Assembly (NCBI GenBank): GCA_023053685.1
Contig: JALIGW010000010.1
Span: 12,508,919 to 12,572,918 of the forward strand
From: Diadophis punctatus similis
Taxonomy: Eukaryota; Chordata; Lepidosauria; Squamata; Dipsadidae
Reading direction: 5' to 3'
Length of the DNA stretch: 64,000 bases
Shown: in pieces, positions 9,724 through 19,577 of the stretch
Layout: each line of letters opens with the position of its first letter
How positions within the stretch are numbered: position 1 is the first letter of the stretch
Translations under genes and position numbers: made by a program
The notes under the pieces: generated by a model
Seen by the model: the letters and a program-made list of their open reading frames with translations, nothing else
Told to the model about the DNA's origin: nothing
Databases searched by the model: none

Positions 9724-11441
9724 TGTTACGAGGGGGTGAGGTTTGTCCCAATGAACCGTGAACCTGTTCACATGCAAACGCACTAGGGCTGAAATAAAAC
9801 TGACAGAGGAGTCTTGTAAAAATATACTTTACTAAAAACATTAAAAAAGACTTATGTCTTTAAAACACATCAACTAACAAACACTTTGTCTTCACTTAGC
9901 TGAAGCCAGGCCGTCTCCCTAAATTCCTCTCCTGCAATACTGAAACCAGTCCTCTTAACCCTTTCCAAAGGGAAAGGAAAAGCTAACACAATACTAAGTA
10001 GGTTCAGGATTGATACATCATTGAGGCAGTAGAAAGCGGCAATGTAGGCTTCTCGACAATGATGAGTGAGAGAGTCCTAAGTCAGTCACCTGTAGAGATG
10101 ATCTAATCAGCATCGTGGCTTGAAGCTCCTGGCAGGGCAGTTCTCCAACTCTCCCTCTTGGTCGTAGCTCCAGCAGCAGCAGCAGCAGATGCTAGCTTGC
10201 AGGCACAAAACAGCTTGCATACTCAGTTCAGCAAAGGCAAGCTTTCCTCTCTCTTCTCTCTGGCTTTCTGGCTCTGAGCTCCAGCTCTTAAGCTCAGGCA
10301 TTCGTGACTTGTTTCAGCTCATCTTCTGTGGCTTACTTGGCTCTTGGTTAAAGTGACCAGATTTTTTTTTTAAAGCGGGACCGGGGGGGCGGGCCCGCCT
10401 GGGCGCCGCCATTTGTTTTGCCCTCTGCGCATGCGCAGAATGCTGCGCATGCGCAGAGGGCAAAACAGCAAATGTCGGCGTCCAGGTGGGGGGGGAGGGG
10501 AGAGGGCGCTTGGATGCCTGCAGCTCGTGACAGGTAAGCTGCCGGCTGCCTCCTTTCCCCGTCTCCGCCTCCCGTTCGTTGCTTGCCAGCCCGGCTGAAG
10601 GGGAGGCGGGAGGCGAGGAAAGGCCTCCCGCCTCCCCTTCGGGAGCCGGCAGCCCTTCGGGAGCCCGCCTCCCCTTCGGGAGGCCTTTCCTTGCCTCCCG
10701 CCTCCCCTTCAGCCGGGCTGGCAAGCAATGAACGGGAGGCGGGAGACAGGGAAAGGAGGCAGCCGGCAGCTTACCTGTCACGAGCTGCAGGCATCCAAGC
10801 GCCGCGGTCTCCCGGTCTCCCGCCCGGCCCCAGGGCAACGGCGGCAGCGAAGCGACGGGGGGAAGGAAGGGGAGGGGGACGAGGAAGGGCTGTTTGCACC
10901 GCCGGCTCCTCGTCCCTCCCCCCGCATCCCAACAGCAGCGGCGCCTCTGAGGGTGGGGCTAGGGATGGGGCGGGGGAAGGAGAGGAGGAGCAGCCCCCCT
11001 TCCCCCTCTCCCCAGCAGGCAGACGGCTCTCTGAAATTCCGCCCGACTTGCCCGACCTCTCTTTTGCTTCCCCTTATTAAGGTGACCAGACGTCCCGCTG
11101 TTTCCGCATTCTTTTCAAAAAAGCGGGACTTTTTGAAAAGAATGCGGGATGTGGGACACACGCTTGAAAAGCGTGTCTGTCCCGCCAAAAGCGGGATGTC
11201 TGGTCACCTTACTCTTGGTTTGCTCTCGTCGTAGGGCGGCAGCAGCAACAACAGCAACAACAACAGCAGCAACAACAACTAATAGGAGGCAGCAGGCTCC
11301 CACTTATATAGTAAGTCAATAGGCAATTAACTAGGGCGGGGAAGGCTTATAGTTAATTGCAAGGCAGAGTTTGGCCTGTTTGAATCTTTGTGGTTTGTAG
11401 TTAATCTGATAGCCACAGCAACCCTGACAATACTCTTGACA
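9724..11441 (-). repeat. 5' LTR of copia-1 (with internal MITE)
   Basis: On the plus strand it begins TGTTACGAGGG and ends CTCTTGACA. It matches the solo LTR at 20814-21631 along its length once the MITE at 10350-11211 is removed (about 847 versus 818 bp). The inner end adjoins the primer binding site; the outer end adjoins ERV-A gag at 11442. CAG/CAA runs (about 10166-10185 and 11231-11280) are part of the LTR. Confidence 0.9.
10350..11211. mobile_element. GC-rich MITE with large inverted repeat
   Basis: Flanked by the direct repeat CTCTTGGTT (10341-10349 and 11212-11220). The ends read AAAGTGACCAGA... and ...TCTGGTCACCTTA. Inside, arms of about 125 bp (about 10511-10640 and 10680-10802) form a near-perfect palindrome of gene-like GC content, and a second hairpin near 10420-10465 contains TGCGCATGCGCA. 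A smaller palindromic MITE (11080-11210) with the same GGTGACCAGA terminus forms its right end. There is no transposase. Reading frames across it are products of GC content. Confidence 0.82.
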
Positions 11442-11485
11442 AGGATCTTAAGTATTTAGTACAGAAAGCAGGCGGGTCCATTTCT
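11442..11485 (+). pseudogene. ERV-A gag, short matrix fragment left of the L1
   Basis: These bases translate in frame with the gag that resumes at 19578 when the L1 and one copy of its 12-bp target duplication are removed. That join is the evidence that the L1 landed in gag. The left edge at 11442 is the outer end of the copia-1 LTR. Confidence 0.65.
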
Positions 11486-12102
11486 TTTTCTTCTTTTCTT
11501 CTTTTTCTTCTTTTTCTTTTTTAACATTCTTCATATAAACATCAGTACATATACCATAGTATTTTATCAGAAATTTGCATAAATTTTATATTATATATCT
11601 AGTATTCAAAATTCAACTATAATATTCTAACATCTATCATTACTGAATTGCCTATCTGTCCTACCATATCAAATCCAATCACTCCCCTCCCTCTATCCTT
11701 CTCCCCTCCTTCTACTTTCTTCCTCCTTCTCTCCCCTTTCTTACTTCCCCTTCTTCCATCTATCTCCTTCTCACTCTTCTACCTTCCTTCTCCTCCCCTA
11801 CCTACATTCTTCCATCTTTCCTCCTCTCCAGTACTTCCTCTTCCTCTTTCTTCTCCTTTCCCGAGTATATTCATTTTTAATCTATTTTAAAAGACAGACA
11901 AGCAATACATCTCCTTAGCTTACATTTTAAATTGTTATATCCAAATTGTTATATTTCTTTCCTAAATTAAAAATCTATTTTAAATTTTTTTTCTAGGTAT
12001 ATTTTTATAGTAATATGCTGCTACCTCCTTATCCATGTAAATTTTGTCATCTGGGTTATTTTTCTATGTTCATTTCCTTATCATTTATATACAATAATTG
12101 TT

Positions 12103-12172
12103 CTATCTTAATTAATTTAATTTAATTAAAAGTTCTTATAGGCCGCCCAATCCTGTAGGACTCTTAACCTTC
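12103..12172 (-). repeat. L2-type 3' tail inside the L1 3' region
   Basis: Right after the L1 ORF2 stop, the minus strand reads a GTCCTAC...GGGCGGCCTATAAGAAC block followed by TTAATT-type repeats. The same block ends the full-length L2 at 41640-41695. It is either a very short L2 insertion (a weak TTAAG repeat flanks it) or a tail carried by this L1 family. Confidence 0.6.
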
Positions 12173-12490
12173 AACTATATTCATTCTCTAACCAACTATA
12201 AAACTTCATCCAAACATTATAGTATTCTGAGTTCTCCTTATCTTTAATTTTCATTGTCACTCTGTTCATTTCAGCGCAGTTCAGAATTTTCTTGATTAAA
12301 TCATCTTCAGATGGAACCTTGGTTCCTTTCCATTATTGTGCAAATGTAATTCTAGCTGCTGTCAACACATGTATAATCAGATAAGTGTCTTCTTTACTAA
12401 ATTTAGTTGGTATAATCCTCAACAAAAAAGTCTCAGGTCTCAGCTCTATATTTTTTTTTATCATTTTTTCTAGCCAAGTCTTAACTCGAG
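12173..12490 (-). pseudogene. L1 ORF2 C-terminal end (beyond copia-2)
   Basis: The minus strand encodes the last ~100 residues of L1 ORF2 (…TWLEKMIKKNIELRPETFLL and IIPTKFSKEDTYLIIH), in continuation of the frame that stops at the copia-2 insertion at 18015. One stop (TAA, about 12342) interrupts it before the final KILNCAEMNRVTMKIKD segment. Confidence 0.8.
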
Positions 12491-12821
12491 TGTTAAGATA
12501 AGAAATCACTCCGTAGGTCGATGGATCGGGGCTTCCTTTTTGAAGACATTGTTACTTAGAAAATAAAACCCGAGATTCAAATCTAATTAACAAAATATTT
12601 ATTTCAGTAGAAAAATAAAGAATTCTTATTAGGACTACATTTTATCGGCTAAGGAAATAAATCACTTCTACCTCCGGTAGAGATGGCGATGAGAAGAGAA
12701 AGGAGGAAACCACTGGAATGCAGACATGCGTAGTAGAATATATCATACGTCTGCTTGACCATAGATACAAGAAACAGAAAAACATAGAGATGCACAACTG
12801 GCAATAATTCACATCGTGACA
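12491..12821 (-). repeat. 3' LTR of copia-2
   Basis: On the plus strand it starts TGTTAAGA and ends TCGTGACA. It is a near-identical copy of 17681-18009, with a 5-bp TAAGA duplication near its start. The polypurine tract AAAGAAGGGG (minus strand of 12822-12831) abuts it. Confidence 0.96.
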
Positions 12822-12831
12822 CCCCTTCTTT
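12822..12831 (-). promoter_or_regulatory. Polypurine tract (plus-strand primer) of copia-2
   Basis: AAAGAAGGGG on the minus strand directly upstream of the 3' LTR, the position where plus-strand DNA synthesis is primed. Confidence 0.85.
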
Positions 12832-12958
12832 GTCAGTTGGGCTAATATAATGTGTCACTCAACACACAGTAAATATCTTAGGTAATCATGCTGAGCAATA
12901 GGTAATGGTTTGTTCAGAATGTCAGCTATCTGATATTTTGTTGGCACATATTCTAACT

Positions 12959-15900
12959 TTATGAGACTTGTCTTACTGACTCTCTAACATTCTTGTAACA
13001 TATGTCAATGTTGACATATGAACCTGTGAAGTGAGTCCTGGAAATGTAAACTACTGATTGATTGTCTTCCATCACAGTGATCGGTTTTTCGGGCTTCATC
13101 CAGATATCTGTAACTAAGGCATCGAACCAAGTTAAAAAGTTACACGCATCAGACACACATGCATACTCTGCTTCAGTTGATGAGCAGGAAATAAAACTTT
13201 GTTTTCTTACATTCCAGTAAACTGGACATCCATTCAGGAACACTATGTAACCTGATGTGCTTTTTCTTGACTCCTTATCACTTGCCCAGTCTGCATCTGC
13301 ATAACAATACATGTCAGCAAAATCTGTGTGTTCTGGTTCTAGCTTCAATTTGAAGTGTTTTGTGTGTATCAAGTATCTCAGTAACTTCTTAATACATGAC
13401 CAGTGAAACTCTGTTGCTTTGTCTACATGTCTTGAAAGTAAATTAACACTAAGTGCTATGTCTGGTCTAGTCCATCCACTAATGTAAAGTAGTGAACCAA
13501 TTACTGAACGATAAAGTGTTTGATCCTTGAACTCAGGACTGTATGCATCTTTCAAATTGTGAAAATCAGTTTGCATAGGTGTTTGTGTAGGCGTTGCATC
13601 TGTCATGTTGCATTGATGCAAAAGTTGATCTATCTTAGCTTCTTGTGAAAGGCTAAACCCCTTCTGTGTCTTTTCAATGTGAACTCCTAAATATTCATTG
13701 ATGTATCCTAATGATTTCAATGTGAAGTATTTCTGCAAACCTTTAACAAAATTCTCACTCATGCGTTTGTTTGGACCAATGTAAACAATGTCATCAACAT
13801 AAACAAGAACAATTTCATTAATATTTCCATACCTTTTTGTGAACACGCATTCATCAGTGTCGGACTTAATAAAGCCCATTAAATTTAGTTTGTCTTTTAG
13901 ACATGTGTACCATATCAGACCTGATTGTTTCAGACCATAGACACTTTTGTTTAGGAACCAGGTGTCCCCTTCTCGGTCCCGGAAGCCGGGAGCGGACCTG
14001 ACGTAGATTTCTTCATCTAGATCAGCATGTAGATAAGCTGTTTCAACATCAAATTGGAAAACTTCAAGTCCAAGGATAGAAGCAGTGGTTAGAGCAATTT
14101 TCACACTTTCAGTTCGCACTGTAGGTGAGTAAGTGTTTGTGTAATCTTCAGGATAGCTTTGTGCGAAACCTTGTGCGACAAGTCTTGCTTTGTATAATAA
14201 TTCACCATCTGGTTTTTGTTTGATTTTGTAGACCCATCTTGTGCCAATGACTTTTTTGTGTGTTGGAGGTGTTGCAGATGTGTACACTTTGAGTTTCTGC
14301 AAACTATCCATCTCAACTTGCATGGCTTCATACCATTTTTGTTGTTCATCTTCAGAAAGATATTTAATTTGTGAAAAGTTCTCCGGTGGGAGTGCAACAT
14401 TACAGAGTAATGGCGATGGTGTGTTTGTCAATTGCATTGTGTATCTCTTTGGTGGAATACCTTTTGTAGTTCTCTTGGAACGTCTCGGGACGATTGTCCA
14501 GTCGTCTTTCTTGTTGTCCACATCTCCATCAGCGTTGCTAGCTTCAGCATCCACGGCGTTGTAGGATGGGATATCAGGTGATGAACGTTGGTCATTTGGT
14601 TGCACTGTATCAACAATTTCAGTTCTAGGGAAATAAACTCCAGGGTCATTAGAATGTATCCTGGACCAATCTGTATCTTCTTCAAAATTAGCTGAATTAG
14701 AAATTGTTATCACATTGTGAGAGTCAATGAATCTTCCCCATTTAGAATTGCTATCAACACCCATATATCTCAGTCTCTTTGCTACTGGGCCACCTTTTCT
14801 TCTTTGGGCCAATGGAATGTTGACCATGGCATATGAAACAAAAATGTGTAAGTGTCTAAGATCTGGCTGGTGGCCATATAACATGTAGAAGGGTGTTTGG
14901 TCAATGACACTGCTCCATGTGCGATTGACAATGTAATTTGCATACTGAACTGCTTCGCCCCAAAATGAGTGTTTGAGATTGGCATCTTCTAGGAGGCAGC
15001 GCATCATGGTTTGAAGGACCCCCTGTCTTCTCTCTGAGACTACGTTGTGAGCCGGCGTAAATGGGGCAGATGTTTGGTGTAGGATACCGTTTCGTCGCAT
15101 CCAATCCTGGAAACGTTGAGACGTGAACTCGGCACCACGATCACTCTGGATTCTCCGGATTCTCACTCCATGTTGATTGTAAATTTGAACTGCAAAATCT
15201 CTAAAGGTCTGAAAGGCTTCAGATTTTTCTTTCATAAGAAAGACATAACCATATCTAGAATGATTATCAACAATAGTTAAGAAATACTTTTTACCGCCAA
15301 TAGTTGGACCATAAGGGCCCACAATATCAGTATGAACCAAATCAAAAATGCGTGTTGACTTACATGTAGCATGTTTTGGAACGGCTGCTGCTCTCGATTT
15401 TGCCTTTTTGCAAACAGCACAATCTAGATGTACCTTACATCCTTTGAAATTCAAACCTTGTGTGAAAAATGGCATCTTTTTAAGGACCTCAAAACTGGGA
15501 TGGCCTAATCTTCTGTGCCATCTATGAATACACCTGTCATGTAAACGAAAACCTGTAAGTGAAGTTGCAGCATTAACATTAACATGAGGAACCTTAGGTT
15601 TGATTACCTGTTGCTTTGTGGCTTTAAGAGCCTTTGGAGTATTCACAGGATCTCTCTCTGGGGTATCTCTCTCTGGGCCTGTGATATTATCTATTGAGAT
15701 TTTTATACTTGCCTGAATTTGAGGTTCTGCCTTTGGCCTCAAATAGTAAACCTGACCAATCACAATTGTGTCAGCAACAATATGACCATCTTTAAAAATA
15801 TAACTGGCGTTACCTAAATGAAGGACATAAAAATGCAAAACAGCAGATAAATGATTCTGACTAAGCAAATTACAATTAGCTGTAGGAATATAATAAACAT

Positions 15901-17389
15901 CAGGTACCAGGGTACCTAACTCTTCAATAAAAACAGTCCCTTTTCCTTCAACTTTGAAAGGGTGGCCACCAAATGCGTACAGTTCACGATATTCTGGTTC
16001 AGGCTCATGTAGCTCTTTGAAAAGTTCTTTTCTGTAAGTAATGTGAACAGCCGCTCCACTATCGAGAGTCCACAAAAGAGAGCGGTCATATTTCTTTGGC
16101 TGTGTATCATTGGTGATTGCTAGCATGGTGTGTGGAGGTGGGAAATCACGCCTCGGACCAGGTCGGCGCTGTCCTCTGCCTCTGCTGCCTCTAGGTGCTG
16201 TTCCTCTGGGCTGGTACTGGTCCCTATAATCTGTTCCTCTAGGCTGGTACTGACGTCTGTAATCTGTTCCTCTGGGCTGGACAGGAAATTGAGTGCGTTG
16301 CAATTGAAGACAATCTCTGCTTGTATGGCCCACACGATCGCAATATTGGCATCTTAGTACCTTTTGTGAAGAATTCTGGATTATGTCAAAAGTGCCCTCA
16401 CGACGAAGCAAAGTAGTTATATCAGTGACCCAGGCTTTGTAGTTCTGTCCCGATTGCTTTAATTTTGCGTCGCCAACCAATGGAACAATTTGTGACTGTT
16501 GGGCGACTATTGGGGCCTGCACTGGTGCGGCCTGTGAAATCACTTGTGGCAAGGCTTGGGCCTGAACAGGCGGAGCTGCCTGAGGTGCTTGGACTGGCTG
16601 TTGTACAACTAGTGCACCAGCTGGAGCTGGTTGCAAAATTGGGGCTGCAGGAGATGCCTGGACTGGCTGTTGCTGAGGGGCAGCAATAGGTAGTAGAGCT
16701 GGAGCAGGCAAAAGTTGGGCTGCCACAGCTGGTGGGGGCCCTGGAGCAGGCACAGGTTGGGCCCCTGGTGCTGGAGTAGGAGGTGATCCAGCTTGTGGTG
16801 GATGCACAATTTGTGCTTGCATAGGTTGGGCAGGCGGGACAATTTGTGCCCATAAAGGTTGTCCAGCTAAAGAAGGACGCTGCATTAATGCATCAAGCCT
16901 CAATTGATTCATTCTGTTCTGAGCCTGTAATATTTTTAATTCTTCATTCTGTTTATACAAGGATCCACTCTGTTTATGCAAAATTTCATTCTGTTCCTGA
17001 AGTACTTGGAGAAATGCAAAGTCCCTTTCATCAAAAAATTTCTGCCCATGTAATTGTGACGTGTGCATCCAAGGGCGTTGTTCTAATTTGTTTAGAGAAG
17101 AAGGAGAAGGATCATGGCCCCTCCCTGAAGTGCCTGTAGGCGGGTGGACATCTTGGTTTTTAGCATGAAAGAATGCATGCAATTTAATCTCGTGTAATTC
17201 CCTTTGCAAAAAAATAATCTTTTCCTGCTGTCTTTGCAGTGCCTGGCCATAAATTAAATTTATTTCTCTTTCAGCACTTGTCTGCCCTATGGAAGACGTT
17301 CGTGGGCTGGCAATTTGCTGCCTATAAAAGGATGCCACCTCATCTTGTGGGACATTAGCTTGAGAGATTTTTGGAATAGCTTCTAACAT
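12959..17389 (-). CDS. copia-2 gag(partial)-pol polyprotein, 1476 codons
   Basis: Order along the frame: a coiled, Gln-rich region (about 1-160), a Pro/Gln/Ala-rich low-complexity region (about 180-300), the start of the gag domain (KLKQSGQNYKAWV, about 310), a CCHC knuckle CQYCDRVGHTSRDC (about 346-359), protease DSGAA (about 441), integrase zinc region (HRRLGH...CAVCKK, about 622-662) and core with HTDIVGP, VDNHSRYG, SDRGAEF and SERRQG, RT (KWYEAMQVEMDSL about 1010; YVDDIVYIG about 1198), and copia RNase H with YADADWASD (about 1365), SSTEAEY and EDNQSV. Pol looks intact. Two defects: the gag domain is missing between the LRREGTFDIIQN segment and the knuckle (about 180-210 codons versus copia-1 and copia-3, in frame), and the gag N-terminus lies in another frame (17390-17595) because of a 1-nt loss near 17390. 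The Met at 17389 is therefore probably internal. Confidence 0.93.
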   Translation of the reverse strand: MLEAIPKISQANVPQDEVASFYRQQIASPRTSSIGQTSAEREINLIYGQALQRQQEKIIFLQRELHEIKLHAFFHAKNQDVHPPTGTSGRGHDPSPSSLNKLEQRPWMHTSQLHGQKFFDERDFAFLQVLQEQNEILHKQSGSLYKQNEELKILQAQNRMNQLRLDALMQRPSLAGQPLWAQIVPPAQPMQAQIVHPPQAGSPPTPAPGAQPVPAPGPPPAVAAQLLPAPALLPIAAPQQQPVQASPAAPILQPAPAGALVVQQPVQAPQAAPPVQAQALPQVISQAAPVQAPIVAQQSQIVPLVGDAKLKQSGQNYKAWVTDITTLLRREGTFDIIQNSSQKVLRCQYCDRVGHTSRDCLQLQRTQFPVQPRGTDYRRQYQPRGTDYRDQYQPRGTAPRGSRGRGQRRPGPRRDFPPPHTMLAITNDTQPKKYDRSLLWTLDSGAAVHITYRKELFKELHEPEPEYRELYAFGGHPFKVEGKGTVFIEELGTLVPDVYYIPTANCNLLSQNHLSAVLHFYVLHLGNASYIFKDGHIVADTIVIGQVYYLRPKAEPQIQASIKISIDNITGPERDTPERDPVNTPKALKATKQQVIKPKVPHVNVNAATSLTGFRLHDRCIHRWHRRLGHPSFEVLKKMPFFTQGLNFKGCKVHLDCAVCKKAKSRAAAVPKHATCKSTRIFDLVHTDIVGPYGPTIGGKKYFLTIVDNHSRYGYVFLMKEKSEAFQTFRDFAVQIYNQHGVRIRRIQSDRGAEFTSQRFQDWMRRNGILHQTSAPFTPAHNVVSERRQGVLQTMMRCLLEDANLKHSFWGEAVQYANYIVNRTWSSVIDQTPFYMLYGHQPDLRHLHIFVSYAMVNIPLAQRRKGGPVAKRLRYMGVDSNSKWGRFIDSHNVITISNSANFEEDTDWSRIHSNDPGVYFPRTEIVDTVQPNDQRSSPDIPSYNAVDAEASNADGDVDNKKDDWTIVPRRSKRTTKGIPPKRYTMQLTNTPSPLLCNVALPPENFSQIKYLSEDEQQKWYEAMQVEMDSLQKLKVYTSATPPTHKKVIGTRWVYKIKQKPDGELLYKARLVAQGFAQSYPEDYTNTYSPTVRTESVKIALTTASILGLEVFQFDVETAYLHADLDEEIYVRSAPGFRDREGDTWFLNKSVYGLKQSGLIWYTCLKDKLNLMGFIKSDTDECVFTKRYGNINEIVLVYVDDIVYIGPNKRMSENFVKGLQKYFTLKSLGYINEYLGVHIEKTQKGFSLSQEAKIDQLLHQCNMTDATPTQTPMQTDFHNLKDAYSPEFKDQTLYRSVIGSLLYISGWTRPDIALSVNLLSRHVDKATEFHWSCIKKLLRYLIHTKHFKLKLEPEHTDFADMYCYADADWASDKESRKSTSGYIVFLNGCPVYWNVRKQSFISCSSTEAEYACVSDACNFLTWFDALVTDIWMKPEKPITVMEDNQSVVYISRTHFTGSYVNIDICYKNVRESVRQVS

Positions 17390-17595
17390 GTAGAATTTCC
17401 CCCAGGGAGAAAAAGGGTGCCTTTAACATAGTGGACTGACCTTTGAAAAAGTTCTTCTCCAGCTTTTAGTTCTGCTTGGGCTTCTAAAATCATTTTTTCG
17501 GTCTCTGTCTGTTTTCCAGCAGCGGCAGCATGTGTAGGAGTCATTTGCACAGATAACTTGGAAATTCCTTGTCTCCGTTCGACATGGCTGGTCAT
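17390..17595 (-). pseudogene. copia-2 gag N-terminal segment, out of frame
   Basis: A 70-codon minus frame ends at 17383 in ...PGGNSTC, which aligns with the copia-3 gag segment PGGDSTC that continues directly into LGAIPK. In copia-2 the continuation (LEAIPK) is in the next frame, so a single-base deletion separates them. The exact start codon is unclear. Confidence 0.65.
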
Positions 17596-17662
17596 AAATC
17601 TTTCTAATTAGCTAACTATCCTAAAACGCAATAAAACTTTCAAAGGAAGCCATAAAGTTTAG

Positions 17663-17680
17663 AACCATCCTCTGCTACCA
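17663..17680 (-). promoter_or_regulatory. Primer binding site for initiator tRNA-Met (copia-2)
   Basis: 18 nt matching the 3' end of initiator tRNA-Met, directly abutting the 5' LTR at 17681. Confidence 0.93.
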
Positions 17681-18009
17681 TGTTAAGAAATCACTCCGTA
17701 GGTCGATGGATCGGGGCTTCCTTTTTGAAGACATTGTTACTTAGAAAATAAAACCCGAGATTCAAATCTAATTAACAAAATATTTATTTCAGTAGAAAAA
17801 TAATAAAGAATTCTTATTAGGACTACATTTTATCGGCTAAGGAAATAAATCACTTCTACCTCCGGTAGAGATGGCGATGAGAAGAGAAAGGAGGAAACCA
17901 CTGGAATGCAGACATGCGTAGTAGAATATATCATAAGTCTGCTTGACCATAGATACAAGAAACAGAAAAACATAGAGATGCACAACTGGCAATAATTCAC
18001 ATCGTGACA
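17681..18009 (-). repeat. 5' LTR of copia-2
   Basis: 329 bp, near-identical to 12491-12821. Outer edge followed by the target duplication TCGAG (18010-18014). The copia-3 LTR at 61848-62190 belongs to the same family in the opposite orientation but is more diverged. Confidence 0.96.
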
Positions 18010-18014
18010 TCGAG

Positions 18015-19565
18015 TCCAGTAAATTTTTGCTTCTGCACAAGTCCACCACATGTGATAGTAAGAACCTGGTATTTGTTGGCACTTCCAACATTTCATAGTC
18101 ATGTTCTTAAACATTTTTGCTAATCTTTCCGGTGACAAGTGCCATCTATAGAACATTTTATACATATTTTCTTTATATGTTGTTACCATAGTCAATTTAT
18201 AGTTCCTTTCCCAGAGTTGATTCCATTTTTCTAATTCTATTGTGTAACCAAAGTTCTGAGCCCATTTTATCATTGTTTTTTTAACTTGTTCAAACTCTAA
18301 GTCCACATAAAGTAAATAATTATATATTTTCCTAATCAGTTTCTCATCTGAACCTGTCAGTATTGTATCTAATTCTGTGTTCTCTAACATAATACCTTCC
18401 ATTTTATTATCTTTTTTGTATCTTGTCTGTATTTGCGATCTCATGAACCAATCCATTTTAATTCCTTGGTTTTCTAATTCTTGTGTTGGTTTCAATTTCC
18501 CTTCATCTATGAAAATGTCTTTATACCTTGGTATTTTTTGCCAATTCACTCTGCTTGGATGTATTAATGCTTCTACTGTCGATATCCAATTCAGTACACT
18601 CATATAATGTTTAGCTTTTATCTTTTCCCATACTAAATATAAAGAGTTTCTTATATAGTGTCTTTGGAAATAGCTATGTATTTTATTTTTTCCATACCAT
18701 ATAATTGCGTGCCAACCTATATGCATATCATGTCCTTCTAATGTTAACAATCTCCGATTTCTTAATAAAATCCATATTCTCATCAACGTTAATATCGCTG
18801 CTTGGTAATAAAGTTCCCAGTTCGGAAGTCCAAAGCCACCTTGAATCCTGGCATCTTGCAGCATTTTTAAGTTTATTCTTGATCTTTTCCCCTGCCAAAT
18901 GAATTTCAAAATCATTGCATTTATCTCCTTAAAATATATTTTCTTTATTCTTATTGGGATTGTTGAAAACAAAAATAGTAAACGAGGTAAAATATTCATC
19001 TTGATCAATGCAATTCTGCCCATAAGTGATAATTGAAGATTTTTCCATTTATCCAAATATATTTCAATTTGTTTTTTTAATTTCATATAGTTGTCTTCTT
19101 TAATAGTTAAACATCTTGCAGATAATTGGATCCCCAAGTATCTAACTTTCTTTACAATTTGTATCTTTAAAGTTTCAGACAATTTCTTTTTTTTGTTTTT
19201 CTGTCATATTTTTGACTAAAAGTTTTGTTTTATCTTTGTTGATTTTTAATCCAGCCACTTCTCCATATCGTTCTATTTGATGTAATAGTTTTGAACCTGT
19301 TTCTAGTGGCTCTTCCAATATGAACACCAAATCATCAGCAAAAGCTTGTAGTTTATATTCTTCATTTTTGATCTTTATTCCTTTTATGTCTTTATCTTGT
19401 CTTACAAGCCTAGTTAGAACTTCCAAAGTTAACATAAATAATAGTGGTGATAAAGGGCAACTTTGTCTGGTTCCTTTCATTATATCAACCTTCTCTGTCA
19501 TTTCACCATTTAATATTATTTTGGCAGATTGCTTAGTATATATTGATTTGATTACTCCTATAAAC
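18015..19565 (-). pseudogene. L1 ORF2, reverse transcriptase to C-terminal region
   Basis: The minus frame 19175-19565 begins in the RT palm (FIGVIKSIYTKQ) and includes RQSCPLSPLLF and AFADDLVF, the catalytic box of L1 RTs. One frameshift near 19180 (an A-rich KKKEI stretch) separates it from the frame 18015-19182, which has VKKVRYLGIQL, LMGRIALIKMNILPR, FIWQGKRSRI and a long C-terminal region with a CX2C...H motif typical of L1 (WKCQQIPGSYYHMWW). It ends at the copia-2 insertion. Only one break is seen, so the copy is fairly young. Confidence 0.92.
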
Positions 19566-19577
19566 GGGTCCATTTCT

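Larger units (their letters stand above)
2850..11441 (-). mobile_element. copia-1: Ty1/copia retrotransposon, 3' truncated, with later insertions
   Basis: Read on the minus strand, the order is 5' LTR (9724-11441), tRNA-iMet primer binding site (9703-9721), gag (8016-9664), zinc knuckle, protease, integrase and reverse transcriptase, which fades near 2850 before RNase H and the 3' LTR. Integrase before RT is the Ty1/copia order. A hAT-like element (5624-8007) splits it just before the zinc knuckle, and a MITE (10350-11211) sits in the LTR. To the right it abuts ERV-A gag, so it probably inserted into ERV-A. The RNase H domain and 3' LTR are missing. Confidence 0.88.
12491..18009 (-). mobile_element. 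copia-2: young Ty1/copia element with both LTRs
   Basis: Complete boundaries: 5-bp duplication TCGAG at 12486-12490 and 18010-18014, LTRs of 331 and 329 bp with TGT...ACA ends, a polypurine tract next to the 3' LTR and an initiator tRNA-Met primer site next to the 5' LTR. The LTRs differ by one substitution and two small indels (5 and 3 bp), so the insertion is recent. The internal region carries a 1476-codon open frame with complete protease, integrase, RT and RNase H, but gag is defective (see CDS). It inserted into the L1. Confidence 0.96.
11486..19565 (-). mobile_element. LINE-1, 5' truncated, carrying copia-2
   Basis: A 12-bp duplication GGGTCCATTTCT (11474-11485 and 19566-19577) bounds the copy. 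On the minus strand it starts in the middle of the ORF2 reverse transcriptase, continues through the ORF2 C-terminus, is interrupted by copia-2 (12491-18009, 5-bp duplication TCGAG), resumes to the ORF2 stop near 12170, and ends in an A-rich tail of AAGAAAAAG units (11486-11522). Duplication, truncation and A-rich tail are classic L1 target-primed insertion marks. Confidence 0.92.

Noticed and set aside
10314..11234. Several overlapping frames of 120-175 codons at high GC
   Set aside because: They lie in the palindromic GC-rich MITE. The same peptide strings appear on both strands because of the inverted arms, and there is no domain.
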